Assembly: GCA_034190875.2 (NCBI GenBank)
Contig: CM067351.1
Coordinates: forward strand, 5,506,795 to 5,570,794
Direction: 5' to 3'
Length of the DNA: 64,000 nt
From: Urechis unicinctus
Taxonomy: Eukaryota > Annelida > Polychaeta > Xenopneusta > Urechidae
Shown: positions 49,736 to 61,713 of the stretch, piece by piece
How the letters are laid out: each line of letters opens with the position of its first letter
Position numbering within the stretch: the first letter of the stretch is position 1
Program-made: the position numbers and the translations under genes
The notes under the pieces: generated by a model
Told to the model about the DNA's origin: nothing
Databases searched by the model: none
What the model saw: the letters and a program-made list of their open reading frames with translations, nothing else

Positions 49736-51670
49736 GGTTATGCATAAAACTAAGAGTGCATGTAATGCACAACAAACCCCTTCCACCTAAGAGGAATTTA
49801 ACATTTTTATCATTAATCTGGGAATTATTGTGTAGAAAAGTTCTAGACACTGTATGACGTGGGACGTGATATACCGATCAATAACACTGCCCATATTATT
49901 TAATACAAGCGTTTGGGCTAGACAGTTATGATCAAACCACCAAGAATCTAGTTGTATTATAGAGAAGAGTGTATATAATACCATTACACGTGTTCCTTGT
50001 GGTAGGATAATAATGTTCGAGCACAAGTGCGATGTGATAAGCTTCTCAAACAGTGAAATAATGTCATGGCCCAGTCTGCGTCCGAGACTACAGGGGTTCC
50101 GCTACGCTTCTCGTCCTTGGCGCGAGTATTGATTGTCATTCACATGTAAACAGGGCCCGCAGCCAAGGGGCTAGGTGACCTTGACAAGACATGACCCGAA
50201 GCTTACAGTTTCGATAACTGCTGATCAATATGCTCTTATAATGCCTGAGCAGCATGAGCAGCCATTGTGCGACAACGATTTATAATGCGTTGAGACTGGA
50301 CACGACAATTTTTTAGTGGTATTTGGAGCCATTTATAGATAATATGAAGGTTTGATCACAGAGATTCGTATCTTACGGTTGGTATGAGAAGATCTTGAGT
50401 GCTCCTATGTGGCTACTAAGTGAGGTCGTCATAATCCCATCCGACCCCACGTTGCACCATCAAAAAAGGTGTGGAAATAGCCGGACTGGTTCAAACAACA
50501 GGGAAATCCTCTAGCTATTCAAGATATTGACGTTTGACGCCGAATCATTCATTTGTTGTAGCCCCAGCCATTCTCTAAATAACCGTGTAAATTTGATAAT
50601 TATCCTAATTATAGTCACCGAGATACTGCTTTCCAGACATGACTAGAAAGCTACAAAGGAAAGGTGACGGCACACATATATACTGTATGGTTCATTAGTT
50701 TGAGACATCTTTTGAAGACGGGGAGGGTGGGGGCGTGTTCTCACTATGTGGAGGTTTGTGGGAATATGCCGCCAATTTGGGCCGGTTTTTTGGCATTTTG
50801 GTATACGCATGGGCCGTTATTTCTAGAAGACAAGTATAGCAATGGGTCGATTTTTGGGCAATGACCTGGTATACCAATAGGTACGTATTTTTGACAGCGA
50901 GTATAGCAATGGATATTTGTTTTGTGATGGGTATCCAATAGTCCGCGTTCCAGACTCCAGGGGTTCCGCTACGCTTCTCGCTCTTGGCGAGACTATTGAA
51001 TATCATTAACATGTAAACAGGGCCTGCAGCCAAGGGGCTAGGGGACCTTGACTAGGTATCCAATATGATGCTCAATATGGGGCGTTTGCTCAAGTCCCCT
51101 GGGTCAATGGTGGCCTGCCTTATCAGTCAGCGTGGTTGCGTTGTTACAAAGACAAGAATTATGGCATGATAAGCAAACAGAAAGGTCAGGTCCGTACATT
51201 CTCCTTCCACTGTTTCCTGCAATATCGTCTACATCATGGGCCGAACGTCCTGGGCGCTCGTTGACAGCCTGTGGGCCCGATTCACACATCTGTTTACTTA
51301 GTGGCCGCTATCTAATTAACTGCCTTGCCGTTACGAACCAGAGCATTGGTGGGACTGACCACGGTATCAGCAATTTTTTTTTTGGCAGTTGCGAAGCTTT
51401 ATAAACGTTCTTATTCATTCTGAATCGTTAGTTTGGTATATGGATGGGTCCGCTGTAGCTCCTCGAGGTGGTCTAGATATGATTTGGGATCATTCATTCT
51501 GGTATATGCAATGGTGACCCTTTAAAAAAAATTGCATATGAATGGGTCTTTTTCAGAGGATTTGGTATGTAAATGGTTCCCTTTATCTCACTTTGGCTTG
51601 GTATAGATATGGTCCGGTTTTTGTTTCCCATGGCGGCTAACCCCTACCCCTTTCCAATGAAAGAACCTCT
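49736..51670. repeat. Non-coding interval with a long direct-repeat pair
   Basis: CAGGGGTTCCGCTACGCTTC followed by CTTGGCG..., ACATGTAAACAGGGCC and GCAGCCAAGGGGCTAGG occurs at about 50085-50185 and again at about 50945-51053, same orientation. Between and after them the motif GGTATA-n-AATGGGT recurs in degenerate form (50793, 50840, 50868, 50900, 51437, 51500, 51565). No gene was recognised. Confidence 0.6.
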
Positions 51671-51673
51671 CAC

Positions 51674-51720
51674 ACTGCTATACCCCCCCCCCCCAGCGGG
51701 GGGGGGGGGGGTATAGCAGT
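51674..51720. repeat. Perfect-armed C/G palindrome
   Basis: ACTGCTATA plus 12 C, then a 3-base AGC spacer, then 14 G plus TATAGCAGT. The arms can pair as a hairpin of about 20 bp. Confidence 0.92.
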
Positions 51721-51729
51721 GGTAAAGGA

Positions 51730-52850
51730 CCCCTGTATCAGCGATGTGACGTCACACTTTGTAGCCTCCCAGGCATCACGAGATTGCTAAAGAGAAAAGG
51801 TGTTAAAGAGCCAATGAAGACTGTTATCAACGATGTCACGTCACACTTTATAGCCCTATAGCTAGACTGACTCCAACTATATATGGTCCCTATAGCATTG
51901 CTATAAAATATAAAATAATTTTCGACGTTTTTAAAAGGTTCCTAATTGATGAATAATCCAGTCATTCTCTTAATAACCATGAAAATGAAATTCTTATTCG
52001 CGTTCCATGAGTTATAACCTCCCAGGGATGATAAGAATGTTATTGAGAAATGGTGTTGAAGAGTCACACTTTGTAACCCAATACTTGCAGCCGACTCACC
52101 TTCTTCGCGCGCAACTCGTTTGGGCGGTTTGGCGCGCTGCAGCTTGGCAATGCGAAACAAACGCCTGTTATTTAGGCAAACGAAACTACTAAATGGTGTG
52201 AAGCGAAAGCTTTACTAGCGAAACCAAAGAAATCTCCCAGGACGATTACTTTCGGTTTTGTTTGATCCCTCATAAAAACTCTGGTTCTTAGAAACTGTGT
52301 CTTCCATATATTAATATTGCAAATCATTAGTCGAAAGCGTCATTCTCTGACTGTCACTGGCGGATACGGTGGGTCACCGAAGCCAGACCTCTCTCCACAT
52401 TTACTGTATATATAGGCTAAAAAGGCACATGACCCAAAAAGTGGATACTGAAGAGGTTCAACGCTGGTAGCTCACCTCATCACTATGTGGCGTCTTGAAT
52501 CATAACTCAGTCCCACAGAAGAGCATCTTATGGGTGTATAAGAGCAATCCGTGAGTTATTATTCAGATGCTTATCAACCTTATTTTGTTGCCCAATCGGT
52601 TCTCCGAATTTAATTTCAGCTAGATGTTAAATAATTATATAAGAAGAAGGTAATTTGAGAACACAAAAAAAATTTATTGATATGAGAAATGTAGCTTTAA
52701 TTCACATTTACCTCAATTTCCGCGTTTGTTTCTTGCACTTGATGACAGAAATTAATTCATTTTATGATTTTAGAAACGGCTGGTGAGGAGATTTAATCAA
52801 CGAGCGGACGTAATAATTTTTCAGCCATATCTTCGATTGTCATTCTCACT
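51730..52850. other. Non-coding interval
   Basis: Contains GATGTGACGTCACACTTTGTAG-like segments repeated at about 51744 and 51832, but no recognisable gene or RNA. Confidence 0.4.
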
Positions 52851-53089
52851 GACTTTCAGTGGGACGAGGGATGTGTAGAATTGAAATCAAGGATTTCGCC
52901 ATTGGCCTCCACAAGGAAATTAATCAACCTGGGCAGGCAACGGTCCACATACTAATGCATACGAAACAAATGTTTATCATTTATGGGTTCCACTGTTTGA
53001 GATCATTAACAGGACTTGTCTCCTCTCCCAGTCTCTGTGAAACCCGAATGAAACAACCAACTGTATCATGGCATGTACTAGGTTTAAGT

Positions 53090-53290
53090 GCGATCTCAAC
53101 AGCCCTCCGCCTCAAGGCTTCATCCCATTTTAACCTAGTAACTAATTTCTCAATTATCAGACGATTGAAACTCCTATCAGCCTTTGCTGACTGTGATACA
53201 CGTACACGTAGCGGTGTGGGAAAACTTGCGATGAATATAGCAGGCGGTCACATGCAGATTGCGAGCACATCCGCTAGAAAAGGGGCTAAT
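53090..53290 (-). pseudogene. Possible hAT transposase C-terminal remnant
   Basis: One minus-strand frame reads KLPTPLRVRVSQSAKADRSF followed by NRLIIEKLVTRLKWDEAL. This resembles the hAT dimerisation region (LPVSVASAERSFSKLKLIK...) in spacing and residues. No upstream catalytic block was seen. Weak call; chance similarity is possible. Confidence 0.3.
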
Positions 53291-53299
53291 TGAAACCAA

Positions 53300-56200
53300 T
53301 GATTAATTGTATAAATAATTTTTCCAAGTGCTCTCAAGCTTAACCCATCATAAATTGCATGTCTTGATGTTAACTGTCAACTCTGTTTCTTGGTCGCCTG
53401 CTGTAGAGTCTGATCGTCTGTTTTTGGCATTGAACAACCCACTGCCACTGGTCATAACGCGCTAACAGAGCTTCTCGACTGAGTTGTTTGGTGTTGATGC
53501 AGCCAACTTCTTTTGAGGTGTCTATCGGAGTTTATTTCATGAAAATAGGGGGTAAAGTATTTCGTAATCCTTTACGGTGAAACCTATGAAGATTTCCGTT
53601 TGTCATTTGGTGATTGCTATATTCTGTTTGAAGCAATTGTGACAGATTCTGCCCGCGCTGATAAGGAGGAGAGGATTGTAATCGCCGAAAATACTCACGT
53701 TACACCAGATATGACGCAATTGGAAATTTAGGTGCTTTCCATTCTTATCCAATTGATAACCGGGGATTGCCAAGATCAATATTGTATAGCATACCTTTGT
53801 CTGTGAGTTGTTGTTTCATTTGTGTAGCAGCATCGCATTATAATTGTCAACCAACATTGATTGGCAACTGTTATTATATTCCCTTGAATAAGAAAACAAG
53901 GAGACAAGGTAGCCCTCTCTTCTTTTATGTTGTTGACTCTGCGCGACTAGCCTTGTGCGGACGTTTCATTTGTTCATTACAACCTCTATTATTATTAAGA
54001 CATCCTGTAGCGCTAGTAATAGTATGTTCAAAACAGCGAAGCGCAACAATTTCCACTGTTGAAGTGAAAAGTGGAAATCGCGCTTCATTGTTTTCATCGA
54101 ATATCTTAGATTCCTAGTAAATATCAATATTTCATGGTTGGGGAAGGGTAGAATTAAGTTTTGTGTTAAGTTTAGCATTGATTGGAGAGCCGACACCCGC
54201 TCATAAGGGGTACTTCTGGCCTAGAACCTAAGTTCGAGGCCAGATTATTATGGCTAGTTCAACACCAAACCTGAAAACTGCTTATTGTTATCGTTCAGGA
54301 CGTCTTGCTTGCCCCGGTCAGACGGTGATGTAGATATATACCATCCGGCAAAGGTGCTAAATTATATTTTGTCACAAATTATATTTCGAGCAAGCTGCTC
54401 TTTTATATCAATGTTCTGTACTTACATGCCTTTCTAGATTGAGAATCGGAATGAATACCTCGCATTGTGCACTATTTTGGTTGTCCGCTGTTTTGTGCTT
54501 GGTCATTAATAGTCACATCAACCTTGAGAAACCCAGCTTTCGATCACGGCAGTGCCATTGTGTCCCATAACAAACATAATGTTGGGGATCTGGACCTTCA
54601 AATTGTCTCTTGCTGGATTGAATCGCCTTCGACTAAATCTCATCTGGGAGCCTTCTCAATTTGTTCGTAATAATTCATAGATGTTAAGATTCATTCTTCA
54701 TCTGTCGAGTTTAAGTGTGATTTTTTTGCATAACATTGGCTCGGAAAATTGCAGAATGTAAACAGGAAGCCCTGCAGGATTAATGTCTTGCATACATATC
54801 AATTATTGTTCAGGTGTCTGTGTTGTTCCTGCTAAGAGGGATTGCTGTTAGGAATGTTACAGTCGAAGCCAACAACCAACTCTAGGTGGCATTTACAACA
54901 TAGCAGACGATAAAAAGAGGCCATATACTGTCGTAGTAGTTGGTTGTTAGACATGCCGTATCTGGATTTGAGAATGTCCTTTGCAGAGTGCCACAGATTT
55001 AGCATGGCAGGTCTAGGAAGGTGTCCGATATTGTGCACGCCTTGCCTGATACAAGGGTTTTCTTAAAAGTGCCTTCTTGTAGAAGGACAAATCCCACAAG
55101 AATTAAGTACAAAACAGAACAAATTACAAGTCATTGGAAATACTGAATATAGGATCTTACAGGTTTTCTCCAAATATATCCTCCAAAAAACTGTTGTGTC
55201 TCGACCAGATAGAATTGATATAATCAGACATTGACCGCACTGATCAGTGAAATCCCATGTTTACTCCCTCCCTTTAACTAAACGTTTGAAATTATGTTTC
55301 CAATATCAGGAATTGTTAAACTGTGTTGATGCATAAAATTCACTGTGAGATTGCATACAAAATATATATACATTTATCCACAATGCATCAAAGAAGTGCA
55401 AATTTTCTAGTTGTTAAAGCAAGTGGACTTCATGAAGTGACCCATTCCAGTGGCTACTAGGATGTTATATGACTCTTCTCCGAATCAGGTCCAAAAAGCT
55501 AAAAAGCGCAACTACCTTGAAATTTTCTTCATGGTAACTCAAAACCTTCAGGTATCATTAAGGTGTGAACTTGCCTTTAATTATCCTGTATAGGTGCCAT
55601 CATGAAGAAATTAACTTTGAAGCTCTCCTGTATCATATTTAGGTACCATCATTGAGAAAAACACATGGACACTCCCCCATAACACACAGGTAACCATTAT
55701 CACTCTCATAAAGGGGCTCTCCCATTCTCATTATTGTTTTTTTTTATAACCAATGGCAAAAGCAAGATGACAAGATGTAAGTTTAGACAAGTGAAGTAAA
55801 TACAAGCAAATAAAGGAGTACATTTTGATTAAGAGAGAATCCAGATGCTAAATGAATAGCAGTTGATGCAAGCAAAGTGTAGGAAATATAGGAGTAAGAG
55901 AAAGATGATGTATATGTAGAAAGAATTATATCACCATATTCAATTCTTGTCTTTCACATGTTACATATTGCTCTTTGATGCTATTAGCCACTATTTACTC
56001 GGGTGTTTCCTTGAACATATTGATTGAACATAGTTTAATTCTATGTTATCTCTTTCATGAAGTACAGTGTTTGACCCCTCACGAATAAATGAAATATAGC
56101 TCATCTTGTGGTCGTGCTTCCTTCTTTCATACAACCATTCATCACATGTGTTAGGATTTGTTCATCAATTTTCTACGCTGATTTGCTAATAGACTAACGA

Positions 56201-56330
56201 CTACAGGTGTCGTGCACTTGTGAATGCCGTGTTGCTCAATCAAATGATTGTTCCATTTAAACATATTTAAGAAAACTTGTTTAAGTAGCTTGTTTTACTG
56301 GTACATTGGATTTACAGACCTACCAAATTG
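53300..56330. other. Intergenic, no gene established
   Basis: Short open frames on both strands (for example 53767-54117 plus and 54832-55038 minus) lack known domains. Degenerate repeats with GGTACCATCAT-GAGAAA occur at about 55560-55720. Confidence 0.4.
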
Positions 56331-56339
56331 TCACATTGT

Positions 56340-56905
56340 TTCTGTCTGAGCTAGCTGACTGTAATGTAGACAGGAATAGCATGGGCACCAGACACTGTCT
56401 GTCCCTTGTTTCTGTCTGAGCCAGCTGACTGTACTGTAGACAGGAATAGCATGGGCACCAGACACTGTCTGTCCCTTGTTTCTGTCTGAGCCAGCTGACT
56501 GTAATGTAGACAGGAATAGCATGGGCACCAGACACTGTCCCTTGTTTCTGTCAGAGCTAGCCGACTGTAATGTAGACAGGAATAGCATGGGCACCAGACA
56601 CTGTCTGTCCCTTGTTTCTGTCTGAGCCAGCTGACTGTACTGTAGACAGGAATAGCATGGGCACCAGACACTGTCTGTCCCTTGTTTCTGTCTGAGCCAG
56701 CTGACTGTAATGTAGACAGGAATAGCATGGGCACCAGACACTGTCTGTCCCTTGTTTCTGTCTGAGCCAGCTGACTGTAATGTAGACAGGAATAGCATGG
56801 GCACCAGACACTGTCTGTCCCTTGTTTCTGTCTGAGCCAGCTGACTGTAATGTAGACAGGAAAAGCTTGGGCACCAGACACTGTCTGTCCCTTGTTTTAG
56901 TTTTG
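56340..56905. repeat. 70-bp minisatellite, about eight copies
   Basis: Unit TTGTTTCTGTCTGAGCCAGC plus 50 more bases, one copy shortened by 8 bp near 56538. Because 70 is not a multiple of 3, successive copies cycle through frames, and all three minus frames stay open. The long repeat proteins there are not genes. Confidence 0.95.
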
Positions 56906-57559
56906 ATTGTAAGCAACATGTCTATCACAGGCCATGCAAATAGCTGTATTGAACCAAGGTAATATATGAGATCAATGATTTAACCATGGTAAAGTCCATA
57001 CCATTATGATCAACTGATGAAAACATTATTAACTGAATGGATGAATCCCTTGCTCCAATGTGTCAGCACAGTATGACAAGGCACTCGCCCCTGGTGTTTT
57101 GATGATCTGATGCCACCTTAGGCTACAGCGCAGATGTGAGAGATCGAAAGTAGTAAATAGCGCGGAACTGTCAGAGGCGGAGTTTCTTTGCCTACAGCAC
57201 TGTATGCTGTACAATTCCATGGCAAGTTAATCAGTGTAAACTTAATGCCTATTATTTTGTATCAATTGCAAGCTTACATAACATCAACAAATATGTTAAT
57301 TGATATTTTTTTTTCTGACCTAGCGGCTTGATTAGGGATAGCACAATCCTCTTTATAAAATTCCATCAAAATTATTATTTTTTAATCATATATCCATGGC
57401 TGGATGACCCTAAGTGTTCAGCATGGGTTGTTTGTCTGTGAGCTTATTTGATACCATAAGTGCCTTGTATTTATAGAACTGTATGATCATAATCTCAGTT
57501 GGTTGTGGATCAAACCTGCTTCCATGTTATCATCATCATGTTCTTAGTGTAATTGGTCA

Positions 57560-58085
57560 GTTATCATATACCTCTGCTCCGGCGTCCGTCCGTCTGTTTG
57601 TTAACTTTGGTGGCACATTTTCTTATAAATAAAGCAAGCTACAATCGCTAAATTACAACTCTTATGTAGATGACTCCTTGCAAACCTAAAATCAGCCCAC
57701 ATGACCTTTGACCCCTGAGAAATTTGAGAAAAACTTGTAAAAAATCTCTCATATTATGTAAAGCCGATTGAGAATGACTTTTGATGGGATATTCCCTTAT
57801 AGAGGCAGTTAACTGTCTCAAAGTTCACATGGACCCCTCTGATGTAGATAGCTCCTCATCAATCCCTCATGACCTTTGAATTATTTGAGAAATTAAGCCA
57901 ATGGAAAATCACTTTGGTGGCATGCCTCCTAACGAAATGAGCCACCACCGTTGGGGAAAGATATTGAGGGCATGTTTTTTGCTGTTCCACAACTCTTATC
58001 ATATTCTCTTACTCCAGTGTCCGCTGTCTGTCCGTTCGTAAACTATGGCGAGTTTTCTTATAACACAAATAAGGCTTCTTATGAT
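57560..58085. repeat. Dispersed repeat fragments, two copies
   Basis: CTCTGCTCCGGCGTCCGTCC (57571) and CTTACTCCAGTGTCCGCTGT (58008) start similar segments that continue through GTAAACT/GTTAACT and TTTTCTTATAA. They look like two relics of one interspersed repeat in the DNA upstream of the CARD gene. Confidence 0.5.
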
Positions 58086-58566
58086 AATGGGTATTTGCAT
58101 TCCTAGATCAGCTCTGCATCACCTTGGACTCTATGTCTATTTTTGGAAATCTCATGCACCTTTTAAATGTAACTCTATGATATAATATTGTTGTTACTTG
58201 TTGTTTAAATTTATGTCAAGTGTAGCAGAGCTTCACAGTGTATTGGCCTGTTATGGTATTGTGATGTAAACCTTAGTTTTGCATTTTCAACACACACATA
58301 CACACACCACACAATCATTGGTTGGAAAGTACCCGTTATTTTACTAATATGATGAAAGTATTTATGAAAGCTGTGTGTCATACATATACATTTTAATGCA
58401 GTCTGACAACCATGCATATAATAATGTAATGTGAAGTCAATATTAGCTCTAACTGTGGCTGTGACTAGCTGTATTTGCACATATTTTCTTTGAAAAGCTA
58501 ATCAACCAGTAACACATAGTTTACTGTAATGTTTGTGACATGCTTAGCAGCCAGTGACAAGCTGCA

Positions 58567-60963
58567 ATGGATGAATGCTGGAGGAATCTTGGTAGAGCAA
58601 GGATTGCTTTGGAAGAACAGGGCGATCCTTGCATGCTTCTGAAGCATCTACAAATACATGATATATTGCCCCGTCACACACAGGTCTGTATTTTTAATAG
58701 TTTGCAATTATTTGTTATGTTAGTGATTCACCTTATATTATATGATGTTTCTAAATATCAAATATTTTTCACCAGCTGGTTGTTTGTTTGTGAGTTAAGA
58801 AACTAATTGAGAAGAAAACAGAGCAGAAAGGTAACCCTGCGGGGATGGAGGAACTGCTGAATGCATTAGAAGCTCGAGGGGAAGCTGCCTACCTTGCTCT
58901 GAGGAACGCATGTGATGAGGCAAAACAACCAAATCTTCTTCAACTTCTTCCATTACCATCAAGTATGTATGTCTTGTATTAACTTGTTCATTTAAAACAA
59001 TAATTGTATCAATACCTTGCCTGTAGACCAATAATTGTATCAATACCTTGCCTGTAGACCAATGATTGTATCAATACCTTGCCTGTAGACCAATGATTGT
59101 ATCATTACCTTGCCTGTAGACCAATGATTGTATCATTAACTTGCCTGTAGACCAATAATTGTATCAATACATTGCCTGTAGACCAATGATTGTATCAATA
59201 CCTTGCCTGTAGACCAATGATTGTATCATTACCTTGCCTGTAGACCAATATTGTATCAATTACATTGCCTGTAGACCAATGATTGTATCAATACCTTGCC
59301 TGTAGACCAATAATTGTATCAATACCTTCCCTGTAGACCAATGATTGACCCAATTTGATGCAGACATACCATCTCATAATAAGGATATTATGACACACAA
59401 AATAATAACTGCAACCTTTGTTCTGGCTGATAATGTCATAATGTTAGAATGATATAGTAGATGTAGCTTCTACAAGTATTTTAACTATGAGGTAATCTGG
59501 TGTGCCATTGCTTGCAGGAACAACATTGCAGAATTCCAACAAAACAGCTGATAATGTCAGCCTGCCCAACCAAACCTCACCTACCACACAGGTAATTGTT
59601 CACGGCAATGTGAATAATCTACAAGTTGGAAGTGAGAACCAGCAGACACGACAAAATGCAAACACTGCTGATTATGATGACCAGGAAACAACTCCAACAA
59701 GTCAGCTGGAAGTAATAGAGCGACCCGATTCAATCACAGTGCCTTCCGTTGATACTGAAAATACAGCGAGTGTGACGGTTGAAACTTTTGAGAGTGGTTG
59801 TAAACCTGCGGTTGTAACATGTGAGGGCAAAGTCAACGGAAACCAAGATTCAAAAAGTGTGTATCAGTGTGATGCAGTCTACCGTCTAAAAGAAAAAGGG
59901 AACAGGAGTTGAAAGTGAGTACATCACAAAAGTGCAAAGATAGAGAAGAGAAAGATGAACAGCAAGAACAGATGTCACAGCAAGCCGAGGCCAAAACCAT
60001 GTACAAACCCACTTCACAACAAGCCGAGGTAACCGATAAGCACAAGCCACCACAGGCTGAGGCCAGGAACATGGATAAGCTCATAGCACCACAGGCTGAG
60101 GCCAGGAACATGGATAAGCTCATAGCACCACAGGCTGAGGCCAGGAACATGGATAAGCTCATAGCACCACAGGCTGAGGCCAGGAACATGGATAAGCTCA
60201 TAGCACCACAGGCTGAGGCCAGTAACATGGATAAGCTCACAGCACCGCAGGCTGAGGCCAGTAACATGGATAAGCTCATAGCACCACAGGCTGAGGCCAG
60301 GAACATGGATAAGCTCATAACACCACAAACTGAGGCAAAGGACATGGATAAACACATGCCACAGCAGACCAGGGCCAGACACTTGCCAGCACAGGCTGAA
60401 GTTGAATTGAATCTGGATAATGTGAACAAGGGAGTACAAAACAAAACGATGGATATACCGTTAGATGAAATTAAAGATGGTGGTACAACTGAAAGAAAGA
60501 ATTTCTTCTCCCTTGAAAATGAACCAGCTGACACAAGTGAAGGATACGACAGTGATGAAGACAATGAAACAGAACGAAAGAAACTTTTGTCACATCCTGA
60601 AGAATGTACCAGAAGTCCTGAGCAAAGCCCTAATGACCTTGACGAGATGGCATCGGTGCATGAGGTGTCCATTCTGCAGAGAAACATTGAGGAAAGCAGA
60701 GAGGTCAATGAAAGTGACCTTGTTATTGATGGTGCAGATTCTGACCACTCACTATTCTCACATTCTAATGACACAGTTGTGACCAACCCTAACTCTACAA
60801 TACCACATACTGCTCCTCCATCTAGCGACCCTGTGTTACAGGGCAATGGTAGCTTGGTTAATGAGCCAGAGCCACAGTTGCAACAAAATGAAGGTTTTAG
60901 ACTAGTAGCATTGGTCAGAGGTGCTGTTTTAAATAGTATAAAAGGGAACCAATTTTCGATTTA
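58567..60963 (+). CDS. CARD-domain protein with long repeat-bearing tail (frame break)
   Basis: Death-fold adaptor-like protein. Exons: 58567-58683 (phase 0), 58800-58962 and 59518 onward. Residues 1-93 form a CARD: WRNLGRARIAL, LLKHLQIHDILP, then KLIEKKTEQ, GMEELLNALEARGEAAYLAL and LLQLL, the usual six-helix pattern with the helix-4/5 RG turn. The exon 2 acceptor is an unusual TTAAG; it is the only one keeping phase. Exon 3 encodes a Gln/Asn/Thr-rich disordered region ending at TGA 59910-59912. A second frame open from 59873 to TAA 60961-60963 continues with acidic, disordered sequence containing seven 13-residue repeats. A frameshift near the AAAAGAAAAAGGG run would join the two. Either the shift is an assembly or sequencing error, or the gene is broken, or there are two products. 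No second domain or transmembrane helix was seen. Confidence 0.72.
59027..59345. repeat. 31-bp minisatellite in CARD gene intron 2
   Basis: About ten tandem copies of CCAATGATTGTATCAATACC followed by TTGCCTGTAGA. Copies alternate ATGATTG/ATAATTG and CAATACC/CATTACC, suggesting higher-order duplication. Confidence 0.95.
60045..60345. repeat. 39-bp coding minisatellite in the CARD gene
   Basis: Seven to eight tandem copies of a 39-bp unit encoding PQAEARNMDKLIA. The length is a multiple of 3 and the plus frame carries the variation conservatively (R/S, I/T), as expected if translated. The antisense frames are also open, but there they encode Cys/Leu-rich low-complexity sequence. Confidence 0.93.
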
Positions 60964-60969
60964 GCACGA

Positions 60970-61700
60970 AATGTTATCATGAAAAATATTCACAAAGGTT
61001 TGCCTCTTATGAAGTGATCATGAATACCACAAATGAACTTGTTGTATGCCATGGGGTCATATATAAAGGTGTTGCTTTCCAAAGTATTCTTTAATTTATG
61101 TTACCATGGATTCATTATTCCATTAAATGAAATGTTTTGTTATAAGTAAGGTTTTTAATAAGATCAATGTGTAATGTTAACTGCAAATTCTGGCATGATT
61201 TACTGTCATTAATATTGATTCTGTTCAAGCCAACAGTTATACATTGTTAACTGTAGCAGTTGCCTGTTGTTTAACAATGACCAGTGCTTGAGGATGAACA
61301 GCTGAAAAGAAATTATTCTTTTCAAAACGTTTCCATTTTATTCTAGTCATCATGACACATCATCAAACCAGTCAAGATATTTCTAGTATCCAGAAAAAGC
61401 TTGACAACATTTCTACATTCTGGCACCTCAGCATCAAGTTATGTAACCATGTGTCCACAACCGAATATATAAGTACTTCATTAGGAATTCTCATATAATA
61501 CAGAAACAAATATATATTTTTAACCATGAAAACAGGGATGCATATCAGAGACAGTGATGGTTACTAGCCCAACAAACCTTCCGTACTTGGTTTGCAAGAC
61601 ATGGAAGTGAACGCCCTACAATTCCATGGCAACAGAAGTCTAGCCATGTAATATCTTCATATAGTAAAATGTCCTTTTAACAAGCTTCATGCTTCAATTA
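60970..61700. other. Convergent 3' flanks of the CARD and RMND5 genes
   Basis: No coding sequence seen. TTTATT at 61337-61342 reads AATAAA on the minus strand and could be the poly(A) signal of the RMND5 gene, about 370 bp past its stop. Confidence 0.45.
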
Positions 61701-61713
61701 TGCAGTGGTCGAT

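Noticed and set aside
56320-56928. Long Cys/Ser-rich repeat proteins on the minus strand
   Set aside because: All three frames are open because a 70-bp minisatellite shifts frame at each copy. There is no frame preference, so no coding evidence.
59833-60846. 337-codon minus-strand frame with Leu/Ser/Cys repeats
   Set aside because: It is antisense to the CARD gene tail. The sense frame shows charged, conservative repeats and spliced exons, whereas the antisense repeat is low-complexity and hydrophobic.
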